A stretch of DNA of 64,000 bases from DATARH01 sp035550515 (GTDB lineage: Bacteria > Pseudomonadota > Alphaproteobacteria > ATCC43930 > CGMCC-115725). Of the stretch, positions 16,703-26,326 are shown one piece after another. The translations under genes were made by a program, and so were the position numbers. Within the stretch, counting starts at the first letter, position 1, and every line of letters begins with the position of its first letter. The notes beneath the pieces were generated by a model. It was not told where the DNA came from. It did not search any database and saw only the letters and a list, made by a program, of their open reading frames with translations. The stretch lies in assembly GCA_035550515.1 (NCBI GenBank), contig DASZOZ010000062.1, positions 1 to 64,000 on the forward strand, given 5' to 3'.

Positions 16703-16738
16703 CGACGCGCTTTGGCGGGTGCTCGTCCACCGCCGCGA

Positions 16739-17851
16739 TCACTCGATCGCGGCATGCACCAAATTGCTGATGCGGTCGAGGCGGGCGGAGTGCCACGGGT
16801 CGGGCTGGACGAAGTTCGTCAGATAGGTGAACGAGACACCGGAATCGGGGTCGGCCCAGGAATACGACGTGCCGGCGCCGCCATGCCCAAAGGTGCGCGG
16901 ATGCGCCAGCAGCCCGAGGCCGCGGATGCGCGGACCGCTGCCGCGGGAATGCGGGCCGAGCCCGCGATGCATCGGGATGCCGGTCATCGCTTCGTCGGGC
17001 CGGTCGCCGGTGAAGTCGCGCGTGACGAACGCGACGAGCCGCGGCGAGAACAGCCGCACCGCGCCGAGTTTTCCGCCGTGCAGCATCATCTGGTAGAACG
17101 CCTGCAGCGCCCGCGCGGTGCCGAACCCGCCGCCGCTCGGCAGGCCAGCGGCGCGCATCGCGGCGCTGTTGTCGCGCGGCGGTTCGCTGTCCGGGCCGAG
17201 CGTGTCGGCGCAGCGGTGCTGCTGGTCCGCCGGCACGCCGACGTAAAGCTCGTCGCCGATGCCGAGCGGGGCGATGACGCGCTCGCGGATGACCTCGCGA
17301 TAGTCGCGGCCGGTCACCGCCTCGATCACCATCGCCAGCGTCAGATGCGCGGCCCGGGCGTGGTAATGCAGCCGTGACCCGGCGGGCCATTCCGGCTTGA
17401 AGTCGCAGACCTGGCGGCGCATCAGCGCGTGGTCGGCCCAGGTTTCGCGGGTGACGTCGGCCGAAGGATAGCCGGCCTGGTGCGTCGCGACCTCGAACAG
17501 CGTGATGTCGCCCTTGCCATGCGCGGCGAACTCGGGAAGGTGGTCGGCGACCTTGTCGCTGAACGACAGCGCGCCTTCTTCGACGAGGCTCCATACCGCC
17601 GCGGTGGTCAGCACCTTGGTCTGCGAGAACAGCAGCCACAGCGTCTCCGGCCGGGCGTGCTGGGCGGCGCGCGCATGCCCGTAGGTGCGGAACAGCGCCA
17701 GCTTGCCGTGCCGGGCGACGGCGATCTGCGCGCCGGGATAGCGCCCCTCGTCGATATGGCGGCGGATCAGCCGGTCGAGATCGGCGAGCGGCTTTTCGGC
17801 GAGGCCGAGTTCGCTCGGGCTGCTCTCGGGCAGGGGAAAGACGCTCGGCAT
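16739..17851 (-). CDS. Serine hydrolase of the beta-lactamase/class C esterase family
   Basis: A 370-residue protein of the Beta-lactamase (serine hydrolase) family. It has the SxxK nucleophile motif Ser76-Gln-Thr-Lys79 in LFSQTKVLT, a Tyr163-His-Ala motif where class C enzymes have Tyr-x-Asn, and HGGAG near the C-terminus in place of KTG. Loss of the Asn and KTG points to an esterase or D-amino-peptidase-like role rather than true antibiotic hydrolysis. No signal peptide is visible, so it is probably cytoplasmic. The start is the ATG at 17851; a longer in-frame start lacks similarity. Confidence 0.85.
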   Translation of the reverse strand: MPSVFPLPESSPSELGLAEKPLADLDRLIRRHIDEGRYPGAQIAVARHGKLALFRTYGHARAAQHARPETLWLLFSQTKVLTTAAVWSLVEEGALSFSDKVADHLPEFAAHGKGDITLFEVATHQAGYPSADVTRETWADHALMRRQVCDFKPEWPAGSRLHYHARAAHLTLAMVIEAVTGRDYREVIRERVIAPLGIGDELYVGVPADQQHRCADTLGPDSEPPRDNSAAMRAAGLPSGGGFGTARALQAFYQMMLHGGKLGAVRLFSPRLVAFVTRDFTGDRPDEAMTGIPMHRGLGPHSRGSGPRIRGLGLLAHPRTFGHGGAGTSYSWADPDSGVSFTYLTNFVQPDPWHSARLDRISNLVHAAIE

Positions 17852-17981
17852 CGCGGCGGCTCCGGTCGGGTGAGGATAGGCGATGGTACGAGCTTTGCCG
17901 CGCCCAGGCCAGTGCCGGCCATGCCGCAATCGCGCTGGACAGGCCGCGGCCGGTTCCTTATACGTGCCCCTCCGCCAGTGC

Positions 17982-18057
<76 letters not shown>

Positions 18058-18072
18058 TTTCTTTTCAATGAC

Positions 18073-18462
18073 TTAGACGACAGGGGCGGCCTTCGGGCCG
18101 CTCTTTTTTCGCCGTGGGCTGGTTCTCGTTGCGGCGACCCGGCGTGCTGCCGCCAGCGCTGCGCGCGCCCACTCGACAAGCTCGTCAGGTTCGTCGAACA
18201 ACCGTTCCGGTGCTCGCCAGAAGGAGAGGTCGATGAGTTGGCCTCCTTTCTTGTAGTTGAGCGGCGGAACGGACGCGGCTTCCGCGAAGGCCGACCGGTT
18301 GCCGTCATCGACTCGGAGGTAGAGCGTGTTCTCTGTGACCATTCCGAGCATGTATCCGTCGCAGAACATGCCGGTCTTGCCGAACATGCGCCGCGTCGTG
18401 ATGCGGCCGAGCGGCGCGAGCTGCTCGCGGAGGAACTCGGCAAAGCTATTGCTGGCGACCAT
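18073..18462 (-). CDS. TfoX N-terminal domain-like protein
   Basis: A TfoX_N domain protein of 129 residues: FAEFLREQLAPLG, then TTRRMFGKTGMFCDG, LYLRVDD, and LPPLNYKKGG-like SVPPLNYKKGG, ending in a helix followed by a basic tail. The family contains the N-terminal half of the competence regulator TfoX/Sxy, but stand-alone copies in alphaproteobacteria have no proven role. The tail (about the last 11 residues, KKSGPKAAPVV) is written over the tRNA-Phe terminator. I chose the ATG at 18462; an earlier in-frame ATG at 18519 is possible. Confidence 0.82.
   Translation of the reverse strand: MVASNSFAEFLREQLAPLGRITTRRMFGKTGMFCDGYMLGMVTENTLYLRVDDGNRSAFAEAASVPPLNYKKGGQLIDLSFWRAPERLFDEPDELVEWARAALAAARRVAATRTSPRRKKSGPKAAPVV
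18084..18109 (+). terminator. Rho-independent terminator of tRNA-Phe
   Basis: The hairpin pairs GGGCGGCC with GGCCGCTC (one G-T wobble) around a TTCG tetraloop and is followed by six T. It lies 26 nt after the tRNA. The same bases encode part of the C-terminal tail of the convergent TfoX-like gene. Confidence 0.85.
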
Positions 18463-18748
18463 GCTGCCCCCGCGTCTTCGGTCGGCGATCAGGTCATCGA
18501 ATCGGGCTGCGAGCAACATCTTGTTACGGCCGATTCAATCGCCCCGAAATTTGCGTTAGCGTGAGCGATCCGCGCCGCCGGTTCGGGTTCGAGCGTGTTC
18601 GCACCGGATGCGCGCAAAGCGGTGGGCGGGCGATGCCGCTGGTCGATTTCGGGGCCTGTCCACCGGGCGCCGGGCGCGCGCACCGGGCGCGAAAATTGGC
18701 GTTTGCCGGCAACGCCCGCAGCGCTCGTCTACAGACAGGAGGGCTCGG

Positions 18749-20161
18749 ATGGTTCGCGTCAGACAAGAGACCGACAGCCTCGGCGTCGTCGAGGTTCCCG
18801 TGGACAAGTTGTGGGGCGCGCAAACGCAGCGCTCGCTCGAGCATTTCAGTATCGGGCACGATCTGATCCCGCGCGAGATGATCACGGCGTACGCGACGCT
18901 GAAGAAAGCCGCCGCCATCGCCAATCACGCCGGTGCGCGGCTCGACGACCGTCGCTACCAGCTGATCGTTCAGGCCTGCGACGAAATCCTCGCCGGCAGG
19001 CACCATGACATGTTCCCGCTGCATGTCTGGATGACCGGCAGCGGCACCCAGTTCAACATGAACGTCAATGAGGTGATCGCGAACCGCTGCTGCCAGCTCG
19101 CCGGCACGCCGCTCGGCAGTCACCAGCCGGTGCATCCCAACGATCACGTCAACATGGCACAGTCGTCCAATGACAGCTTCCCGTCCGCCATGTGCATCGC
19201 CGCCGCGGTCGCCACGAAAAACCGTCTCGTTCCCGCCGTGGCGGCCCTGCGCGACGCGATCGCGAAAAAGGCCGAAGCCTGGGACGGCATCGTCAAGATC
19301 GGCCGCACGCATATGCAGGACGCGACGCCGCTGACCTTGGGGCAGGAGTGGTCCGGTTATGCCGGCATGCTGTCCGACGATCTGGAGCGGATCGACGCGG
19401 CGCTGCGCGGCGTCTATCAACTGGCGCTGGGCGGGACGGCGGTCGGCACCGGCATCAATGCCCCGCCCGGCTTTGCCGAGGCGGCGGCGGCCGGGATCGC
19501 GCAGCTGACCGGGCTGCCGTTTGTCACCGCGCCCAACAAGTTCGCGGTCCAGGGCGCGCACGACGCGCTGGTGCAGCTTTCCGGGACGCTGCGCACGCTG
19601 GCCGTATCGCTCTACAAGATCGCCAACGACATCCGCCTGATGTCATGCGGCCCGCGCGCCGGTTTTGCCGAGCTCGAGATACCGGAGAACGAACCCGGCT
19701 CCTCGATCATGCCCGGCAAGGTCAACCCGACCCAGTGCGAGGCTCTGACGATGATCGCCGTGCAGGTCATGGCCAACGACGTGGCCGTGGGCTTTGGCGG
19801 CGCCGGCGGCTATCTGGAGATGAATGTCTACAAGCCGTTGATGATCTTCAACATCGCCCATTCGATCACGATCATGACCGATGGCTGCACCAATTTCCGC
19901 CGGTTCCTGGTCGAGGGCACCAGGCCGAACCTGCAGAAGATCAACGAATCCGTCGAACGGTCGCTGATGTTGGTGACGGCGCTGTCGCCCATCATCGGCT
20001 ACGACAAGGCGTCGGAGATCGCCCATTACGCGATGGACAACGACCTGACGCTGAAAGATGCCGCATTGACCCTCGGCTTTGTCGGGGAGGCCGAGTTCGA
20101 CCGCGTCGTCGATCCGAAGAAGATGGTGAAACCATACGTGGCCGACGGCGGAGCGCGTTAG
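18749..20161 (+). CDS. fumC: Fumarate hydratase class II
   Basis: The 470-residue product falls in the fumarase C/aspartase superfamily. It opens RQETDSLGVVEVP, followed by LWGAQTQRSLEHF, carries SGTQFNMNVNEV (substrate site), HPNDHVNMAQSSND and the signature GSSIMPGKVNP near 317-327. It converts fumarate to malate in the TCA cycle without an iron-sulfur cluster. AGGAGGG lies just upstream of the ATG at 18749. The first residues and the NMNVNEVIANR segment fit FumC better than AspA, though the two can be hard to tell apart by eye. It is convergent with the GMC oxidoreductase gene (7-bp gap). Confidence 0.92.
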   Translation: MVRVRQETDSLGVVEVPVDKLWGAQTQRSLEHFSIGHDLIPREMITAYATLKKAAAIANHAGARLDDRRYQLIVQACDEILAGRHHDMFPLHVWMTGSGTQFNMNVNEVIANRCCQLAGTPLGSHQPVHPNDHVNMAQSSNDSFPSAMCIAAAVATKNRLVPAVAALRDAIAKKAEAWDGIVKIGRTHMQDATPLTLGQEWSGYAGMLSDDLERIDAALRGVYQLALGGTAVGTGINAPPGFAEAAAAGIAQLTGLPFVTAPNKFAVQGAHDALVQLSGTLRTLAVSLYKIANDIRLMSCGPRAGFAELEIPENEPGSSIMPGKVNPTQCEALTMIAVQVMANDVAVGFGGAGGYLEMNVYKPLMIFNIAHSITIMTDGCTNFRRFLVEGTRPNLQKINESVERSLMLVTALSPIIGYDKASEIAHYAMDNDLTLKDAALTLGFVGEAEFDRVVDPKKMVKPYVADGGAR

Positions 20162-20168
20162 GGGATCG

Positions 20169-21770
20169 TCACGCCGACGCTTTCAGCACCATGTCGGCGG
20201 CTTTTTCGCCGATCATGATCGAGGGCGCATTGGTGTTCCCCGAGGTCAGCGTCGGCATGATCGAGGCGTCGGCGACGCGCAGGCCGGCGATGCCGTGCAC
20301 CCGCAGCTGCGCGTCGACCACCGCCATCGGGTCGGAGCCCATCTTGCAGGTGCCGACCGGGTGGTAGGTGGTTTCCGCCGCCGCCTTGACCCAGTCGATG
20401 ATCTCGTCGTCGCTCTGCCGGTCGGGGCCGGGGGCGATCTCGGTCACTTGCAGCGGCGCCATCGCCGGCGCGGTCATGATCGACCGGGCGATGCGGATCG
20501 CCTTGACGGTCAGCTCGGCATCGGGCGGCGCGGAGAGGAAGTTGAAGTTGATCGCCGGCGGCCGGTGCGGGTCGGCGGCGGTGATGTGGATGTGGCCCTT
20601 GCTCTCCGGCCGCATCGGATGCGCGTAGCAGGTGAAGCCGGACTGCTTGGCGATGCGCGGGCCTTTCGGGCCGGGCACGGTCAGCATCGGCACCCAGCCG
20701 AGCAGCAGGTCCGGCGCTTCCAGCCCTTCGCGGGAGAACACGAAGGCGCGCATCGGCGCGCCGACGCTGGCGAGAAACCCCTTGCGGAACAAGGCGTAGC
20801 GCATCGCCTGGTAGACCATGCCGAGACCGCGGGCGCGGTCGTTGTTGGTGATGCCCCGCTTGCCGACATGCCAGCGGGTGCGCGGCGCGTAATGGTCGCG
20901 CAGGTTTTCGCCGACGCCCGGCAGCGCCTGGCGCACCGCGATGCCGAGCGCCTGGAGCCGCTCGGGCTGGCCGATGCCGGATAGCTCCAGCAATTGCGGC
21001 GAGTTGATCGTGCCGCCGCACACCACGACCTCGCGCCCGGCCCGGGCCTCGCGCGTTTCATCGCCGACCGAATAGCGCACGCCGGTACAGCGCTGCCCCT
21101 CGAAGGTGAGGGATTGGGCCAGCGCCCCGGTCTCGATGCGCAGGTTCTGCCGGTGGCGGATCGGGTCGAGATAGGCGCGGGCGGTGCTCTGGCGGCGGCC
21201 GCGGGCGATCGTCGCCTGGCTCATCACGATGCCGTCCTGTCGGGCGCCGTTATAGTCGGGATTGTGGCGGATGCCGACTTGCGCCGCGGCCCGGATCAGC
21301 GCCTGGAAGATCGGCTCGCGCGGCTCGGGGTTGGTGACGCGCAGCGGGCCGTCGCGGCCGTGGAACGCGTCGTCGCCGCCGCCTTCATAGCTCTCCATGC
21401 GCTTGAAGAAGGGCAGCACCTCGGCATAGCTCCAGCCCTGGTTGCCCATCTGCGCCCAGGTGTCGAAGTCCTGCGCCTGGCCGCGCACAAAGGCCATGCC
21501 GTTGATCGAGCTGGAGCCGCCGAGCAGCTTGCCGCGCGGCACGGGGATGCGGCGGCCGTTGGTGTTGGCCTCGGGCTCGGCGGAATACAGCCAGTTGGCG
21601 GCGGGGTTGGTGATCAGCCGCGCCGAGCCGACCGGGATGAAAGACCACGGGTGGCTCGCCCGCCCGGCTTCGAGCAGCAGCACCTTCTGGCGCGGGTCGG
21701 CCGACAGCCGATACGCCACCGCCGCACCGGCCGACCCGGCGCCGACGACGATGTAGTCATAGGTTTCCAT
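20169..21770 (-). CDS. GMC-family FAD oxidoreductase (choline/alcohol dehydrogenase-like)
   Basis: A GMC oxidoreductase at the usual length of 533 residues. It shows the FAD dinucleotide motif YIVVGAGSAGAAVAYRL at 6-22, the GMC signature GKLLGGSSSINGM, the second signature GTINSPQLLELSGIG, and the catalytic His in TYHPVGTCKMG near residue 470. Such enzymes oxidise alcohols with FAD. The choline dehydrogenase group is closest in pattern, but no betaine genes (betB, betI) are adjacent, so the substrate is unclear. Confidence 0.92.
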   Translation of the reverse strand: METYDYIVVGAGSAGAAVAYRLSADPRQKVLLLEAGRASHPWSFIPVGSARLITNPAANWLYSAEPEANTNGRRIPVPRGKLLGGSSSINGMAFVRGQAQDFDTWAQMGNQGWSYAEVLPFFKRMESYEGGGDDAFHGRDGPLRVTNPEPREPIFQALIRAAAQVGIRHNPDYNGARQDGIVMSQATIARGRRQSTARAYLDPIRHRQNLRIETGALAQSLTFEGQRCTGVRYSVGDETREARAGREVVVCGGTINSPQLLELSGIGQPERLQALGIAVRQALPGVGENLRDHYAPRTRWHVGKRGITNNDRARGLGMVYQAMRYALFRKGFLASVGAPMRAFVFSREGLEAPDLLLGWVPMLTVPGPKGPRIAKQSGFTCYAHPMRPESKGHIHITAADPHRPPAINFNFLSAPPDAELTVKAIRIARSIMTAPAMAPLQVTEIAPGPDRQSDDEIIDWVKAAAETTYHPVGTCKMGSDPMAVVDAQLRVHGIAGLRVADASIMPTLTSGNTNAPSIMIGEKAADMVLKASA

Positions 21771-21792
21771 CTTCCCGGCCCCCTCGCACGCG

Positions 21793-21930
21793 TCACCCGA
21801 ATGCCGCGATGACCGTCTCGGTCGATAGTATGCGGCTGTCTTCGGGATATTCGATGAATTCCGCGCAGGCCAGATAGAAGCGTTTGGCGCGCTCGTCCGC
21901 CGTATGGATCAGCGGCGCGCCGGCAATCAG
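21793..21930 (-). pseudogene. Start-less coding remnant overlapping the end of the RND gene
   Basis: Between the RND transporter stop and the GMC gene, the minus strand holds a 45-codon frame with convincing protein-like composition (APLIHTADERAKRF, CAEFIEYPEDSRIL, ETVIAAFG) ended by a TGA at 21793-21795. The frame has no ATG, GTG or TTG before the upstream stop at 22006-22008; only CTG or ATT could initiate at the junction. It looks like the 3' end of a lost gene, or a small protein using a rare start. The family was not recognised. Confidence 0.35.
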
Positions 21931-24900
21931 TTGGCGACCTCGTGATGCGCCGCGGTGTGGTCGGCGGGCGGGCGCTCTTTCGGGCGGCTCGAAGGCCGCA
22001 GCCGCTCACGGATCGACTGGAAGAACACGTAAAGCGGCGGGACGGCGAAGATGCCGACAAACGACGCCATGATCATCCCGCCGAACACCGGGGTGCCGAC
22101 ATCGCGCCGCGCCAGCTGCGACGCGCCGGCCGCCACCACCAGCGGGTAGAGCCCGAGGATGAAGGCGAACGACGTCATCATCACCGGGCGGAAGCGGTCG
22201 CGCGCGCCCTGGACCGCCGCCTCGATCAGCGGTGTGCCGTGCTCGCGCCGCTCCTTCGCGAATTCGACGATCAGGATGCCGTTCTTGGCGGCGAGACCGA
22301 TCAGCACGACCATGCCGATCTGGGCATAGAGATCGAGCGTCAGATGCGTCAGCACGATCGCGCCGACCGAGCCGAGGATGCCGATCGCCACCGACAGCAG
22401 CACCGGCACCGGGATCGTCCAGCTCTCGTACAACGCGACCAGGAACAGATAGGCGAACAAGACCGCGAAGCCGAGGATGATCCCGGTCTTGCCTTCGGCG
22501 CGCTTTTCCTGGAACGCGGTGTCGGTCCACTCGCCGGCATAGCCTTGCGGCAGCGTCGCCGCCGCGACCTTCTCCATCGCCGCCAGCGCCTGTCCGGACG
22601 AGACGCCCGGCGCCGGCGCCCCTTGCACCGTGACGGCGCGCAGATTGTTGTAGCGGATCAGCGCCGGCGGGCCGACCTGAACCTTGGCGTCGGCCAGGCT
22701 GCGCAGCGGCACCATCTTGCCTTCGTTGTTTTTCACATTGATGCGGAAGATGTCGTCGATGTTGGTGCGGTCCTGCGCCTCGGCCTGCACCTGGACCTGC
22801 CAGGTCCGGCCGAACAGGTTGAAGTTGTTGACGAAATAGCCGCCGAGCGAGGCTTGCAGGGCCTGGAACACATTGCTTAGCTGGACGCCGAGGATTTGCA
22901 CCTTGTCGCGGTCGATATTGAGGTAGATCGACGGGTTGGTGGCAGAGAAGGTGCTGAACACGCGCTGCAGATCGGGGTTCTGATTGGCGGCGACGACCAG
23001 GCCTCGCAGCACCTGCGCCAGCGCCTGCGGGCTGCCGCCGCGCAGGTCTTCCAGGACATAGGTAAAGCCGCCGCCGGTGCCGAGACCGATGATCGGCGGC
23101 GGCGCCAGGGGCAGCACGTTCCCGCCGGGTATCTGGCGAAATTTTCGTGCGAGCCGCGCCATGATCGCATTGGCGGCGTCGGCTCTGCCTTTGCGTTCGT
23201 CGAACGGCTTCAACGTGACGACGATAAAGCCGGCGTTCGGCTGCGAGTAGTTGTCGATGAAATTGAGGCCGACGACCGAGGTGTAATCGGCGATCGCCTC
23301 CTCGCCCTTGAGCGCCTGTTCCGCCTGCTGCACGACCCCCAGGGTGCGCCCTACCGACGCGCCGCCGGGGAGCTGCACCACGACGAAGAACGCGCCCTGG
23401 TCGTCCTCGGGCAAGAAGCCGGTCGGCGTCACCTTGAGCAGCCCGCCGGTCGCGGCCCCGGCGACGACCACCATCACCAGGCCGATGATCGCCAGCCGCA
23501 CGATCCGGGCGACCGCCGCGCCGTAAGCGTCGCGCACCCGGTCGATCGTGCGCATCACAAAGCCGATCGGTCCGCGGCGCGGCCCGTGATGCGGCCGCAG
23601 AAAGACGCCGCACAGGGCCGGCGACAGGGTCAGCGCGTTGATCGCCGAGAGGAACATCGATACCGCGACGGTCACCGCGAACTGCCGGAACAGCTCGCCG
23701 GAAATCCCGGGGATGAACGCCACCGGCACAAAGACCGAGAGCAGCACCAGGGTAATGGCGATGATCGGCGCGGTGATCTCGGTCATCGCCAGCTTGACGG
23801 CCTCGGGGGCCGACAGCTCGGGATGCTCCTCCATCACCCGCTCGACATTCTCGACGACGACGATCGCGTCATCGACGACGATGCCGATCGCCAGCACCAC
23901 CGCGAGCAGCGAGACGGTGTTCGCCGAATAGCCGATCGCATTGAGCACGATGAACGTGCCGATCAGGCTGACCGGGACCGCCATCGTCGGAATGAGCGTC
24001 GCGCGGAAGCTGCCGAGGAACAGGTAGACCACGATCACGACCAGCACGAACGCCTCGATCAGCGTCTTCTGCACCTCGTGGATCGTCGCGGTGACAAAGG
24101 CGGTCGGGTCGTAGGTGACCCGCCATCTGAGGTCGGGCGGGAACCGCTTCGCCAGCTCGCCGATCTGCGCCTTGACCGCGTTGAGCGTCTTGATCGCGTT
24201 GGCGCCGGGCGTCTGATAGATCGCGATCGCCGCCGCCGGCCCGCCGTTGATGCGGGTCTCGCGGTCCATGTTGTTGGCGCCCAGCTCCAGCCGCGCGACA
24301 TCGCCCAGCCGCAGCACCGAGCCGTCCGGATTGGTGCGGATGACGATGTTGGCGAATTCCTCGACGGTGGTGAGACGCCCCTTGGTCGAGATGTTGAGCT
24401 GCAGTTGCTGGTCTTTCGAGATCGGCCGCGCGCCGATGCGGCCGACCGCGGCCTGGACGTTCTGCGACTGGATCGCGTTGATGATGTCGCCGGTGGTCAG
24501 GTTGAGCCCGGTCAGCGCGTCGGTTTTGACCCAGGCGCGCATCGCATAATCCTGCGGCCCCCACAGCACGGCGTCGCCGACGCCCGGCGTGCTCTTGATC
24601 CGGTCCAGCAGGTTGATCGTGACGTAGTTCGACAGGAACAGCGAATCGTAGGTGTGGTTCGGCGAATCGAGTGCGATGACGCCGAGCAGCGCCGAGGATT
24701 TCTTTTTGACCGTCACGCCCTGCTTGGTCACGTCCGAAGGCAGGCTCGACAAGGCGACCTGCACGCGGTTGTTGACGTTGACGGTGTTGATGTCCGGGTC
24801 GGTGCCGAGCTCGAACGAGCAGAGCAGCGAGTAGCTGCCGTCGTCGCCGCTGACGCTCTTCATGTAGATCATCTTGTCGACGCCGACGACCTGCGCCTCG

Positions 24901-25097
24901 ATCGGCTGCGCCACCGTCGCGTCGACGACGGCGGAATTGGCGCCCGGATATGTCGTGGACACCTGGACCTGGGGCGGCACGATGTCCGGGTACTGCGCCA
25001 GCGGGATCACGAACAGCGACAGCAACCCGGCGATCGTCGTCACCAGGGCGATGACGATCGCCAGCCGCGGGCGGTCGACAAAAATTGCGGACAACAT
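21927..25097 (-). CDS. RND multidrug efflux transporter, inner-membrane subunit (AcrB/MexB type)
   Basis: An HAE-1 family pump of 1056 residues. The start MLSAIFVDRPRLAIVIALV is the first transmembrane helix, followed by the periplasmic porter domain (QYPDIVPPQVQVSTTYPGA) and the proton-relay helix LAIGIVVDDAIVVVENVER containing the paired Asp residues. The second half (AYLFLVALYESW, LIGLAAKNGILIVEFA) completes the duplicated fold. It exports hydrophobic compounds driven by protons. It starts 4 bp after the adaptor gene in the same operon. No outer-membrane factor gene follows, so it must use one encoded elsewhere. Confidence 0.95.
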   Translation of the reverse strand: MLSAIFVDRPRLAIVIALVTTIAGLLSLFVIPLAQYPDIVPPQVQVSTTYPGANSAVVDATVAQPIEAQVVGVDKMIYMKSVSGDDGSYSLLCSFELGTDPDINTVNVNNRVQVALSSLPSDVTKQGVTVKKKSSALLGVIALDSPNHTYDSLFLSNYVTINLLDRIKSTPGVGDAVLWGPQDYAMRAWVKTDALTGLNLTTGDIINAIQSQNVQAAVGRIGARPISKDQQLQLNISTKGRLTTVEEFANIVIRTNPDGSVLRLGDVARLELGANNMDRETRINGGPAAAIAIYQTPGANAIKTLNAVKAQIGELAKRFPPDLRWRVTYDPTAFVTATIHEVQKTLIEAFVLVVIVVYLFLGSFRATLIPTMAVPVSLIGTFIVLNAIGYSANTVSLLAVVLAIGIVVDDAIVVVENVERVMEEHPELSAPEAVKLAMTEITAPIIAITLVLLSVFVPVAFIPGISGELFRQFAVTVAVSMFLSAINALTLSPALCGVFLRPHHGPRRGPIGFVMRTIDRVRDAYGAAVARIVRLAIIGLVMVVVAGAATGGLLKVTPTGFLPEDDQGAFFVVVQLPGGASVGRTLGVVQQAEQALKGEEAIADYTSVVGLNFIDNYSQPNAGFIVVTLKPFDERKGRADAANAIMARLARKFRQIPGGNVLPLAPPPIIGLGTGGGFTYVLEDLRGGSPQALAQVLRGLVVAANQNPDLQRVFSTFSATNPSIYLNIDRDKVQILGVQLSNVFQALQASLGGYFVNNFNLFGRTWQVQVQAEAQDRTNIDDIFRINVKNNEGKMVPLRSLADAKVQVGPPALIRYNNLRAVTVQGAPAPGVSSGQALAAMEKVAAATLPQGYAGEWTDTAFQEKRAEGKTGIILGFAVLFAYLFLVALYESWTIPVPVLLSVAIGILGSVGAIVLTHLTLDLYAQIGMVVLIGLAAKNGILIVEFAKERREHGTPLIEAAVQGARDRFRPVMMTSFAFILGLYPLVVAAGASQLARRDVGTPVFGGMIMASFVGIFAVPPLYVFFQSIRERLRPSSRPKERPPADHTAAHHEVAN

Positions 25098-25101
25098 GGC
25101 G

Positions 25102-26205
25102 TCAGCTGCGGTTGAGCGTCGAAGGCATCGGCCTGGCCTGGACGGGCGACCCCGGCCGCAGGGTCTGCGTCCCTTCGACGATGACCAGCTCGCCGCCTTT
25201 GAGGCCTTCGCTGATCACGATATCCTCGCCGTCCGCCCCGCCGGTCTTGACCCGGCGGATCTCGGCCTTGCCGTTATCGACGATAAAGACGTAAAGCCCC
25301 TGCTGGTCGGTGATCAGCGCCGCCTGGGGGATGACGATCTGCTCCTGCGGCTTCTTGGCTTCGAGGTTGACCGTGACCAGCTGGCCGTCGATCAGGCTGC
25401 CCTTCGGGTTGGGGAAGACCGCGCGCACCTCGACCGTATCGGTCGATTTGTCGACTGTGACGCCGACAAAGTCGATCTTGCCGATCTCGCCGTAGCTGGT
25501 GTTGTCGGAGAATTTCAGGTTGACCTTGATGTTGCCGACGTCGACCGGATGGTCGGGGTCTTGGGCCCGCATGATCGCGCGCTGGCTCACCGGAAAGAGC
25601 ACATAGGTCGGGTCGACGCTGACGATCGTCGTCAGCACGCCGCTGTCGGGGCTGACCACGTTGCCCTTGGTGATCAGCGTGCGCCCGATCTTGCCGGTGA
25701 TCGGCGAGGTGATGTCGGTGTAGCCGAGATTGATCTGCGCCGCTTCGAGATTGGCCTGATCGACAAGGATTTTGGCGTCGGCGTCGCGGTCCGCGGTCAG
25801 CGCCTGGTCGCGCGCGACCACCGTGCCGGCGTTGGTTTTCATCAAATCCTCGGCGCGCTGATACTGGATCGCGGTCAGGAGCTTGTTGGCCTTGGCCGAG
25901 GCCAGGGCGCCGGAAGCCTGGTCGACCGCGGCCTGAAACTGGTCCTTCTCGATCTGGTAGAGCTTCTGGTTCTCCTTGACCATGTCGCCTTCGGTGAACA
26001 GCACCTGGTCGAGAAAGCCGGTGACCCGCGCCCGGATGTCGACGCGGTTGATCGCCTGCACGCGCCCGACGAAATCGGCGTTGCGCGCGACCGGCTTGCG
26101 CTCGGCCGGCACCGTGCCGACCGGCACCGCCGTCGGCGGCGGTTGCTGCGCCAGGGCCGAGGCCGCCAGCCAGCAACTGAAGAAAGCTGCCGCCACCGCA
26201 CGCAT
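25102..26205 (-). CDS. RND efflux periplasmic adaptor subunit (membrane fusion protein)
   Basis: The adaptor has 367 residues with a Sec signal peptide at 1-19 (cleaved after ASALA). The order is barrel-sandwich/lipoyl half (ADFVGRVQAINRVDIRARVTGF), alpha-hairpin (ALASAKANKLLTAIQYQRAEDL), second lipoyl half (ITSPITGKIGRTLIT) and beta-barrel/membrane-proximal domains. CAGGAGGGG precedes the ATG at 26205; the upstream extension is not supported. It bridges the RND pump to an outer-membrane channel. It lacks an obvious lipobox cysteine. Confidence 0.93.
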   Translation of the reverse strand: MRAVAAAFFSCWLAASALAQQPPPTAVPVGTVPAERKPVARNADFVGRVQAINRVDIRARVTGFLDQVLFTEGDMVKENQKLYQIEKDQFQAAVDQASGALASAKANKLLTAIQYQRAEDLMKTNAGTVVARDQALTADRDADAKILVDQANLEAAQINLGYTDITSPITGKIGRTLITKGNVVSPDSGVLTTIVSVDPTYVLFPVSQRAIMRAQDPDHPVDVGNIKVNLKFSDNTSYGEIGKIDFVGVTVDKSTDTVEVRAVFPNPKGSLIDGQLVTVNLEAKKPQEQIVIPQAALITDQQGLYVFIVDNGKAEIRRVKTGGADGEDIVISEGLKGGELVIVEGTQTLRPGSPVQARPMPSTLNRS

Positions 26206-26326
26206 CGTCCCCTCCTGCCCCACGCCCCGCCGCGTCATCGCCCATCGTGGAGGCAATCGTGCCGCCGCGCGAGCGAAAATCTCCGGGTCCACTATCATCA
26301 TTTCGGGTGACGCGCCCGTGTAGGTC

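Noticed and set aside
22896..25115. 739-codon open frame antisense to the RND transporter
   Set aside because: Composition is Asp/Arg/His-rich with no hydrophobic core and it exactly shadows a well-defined RND gene.
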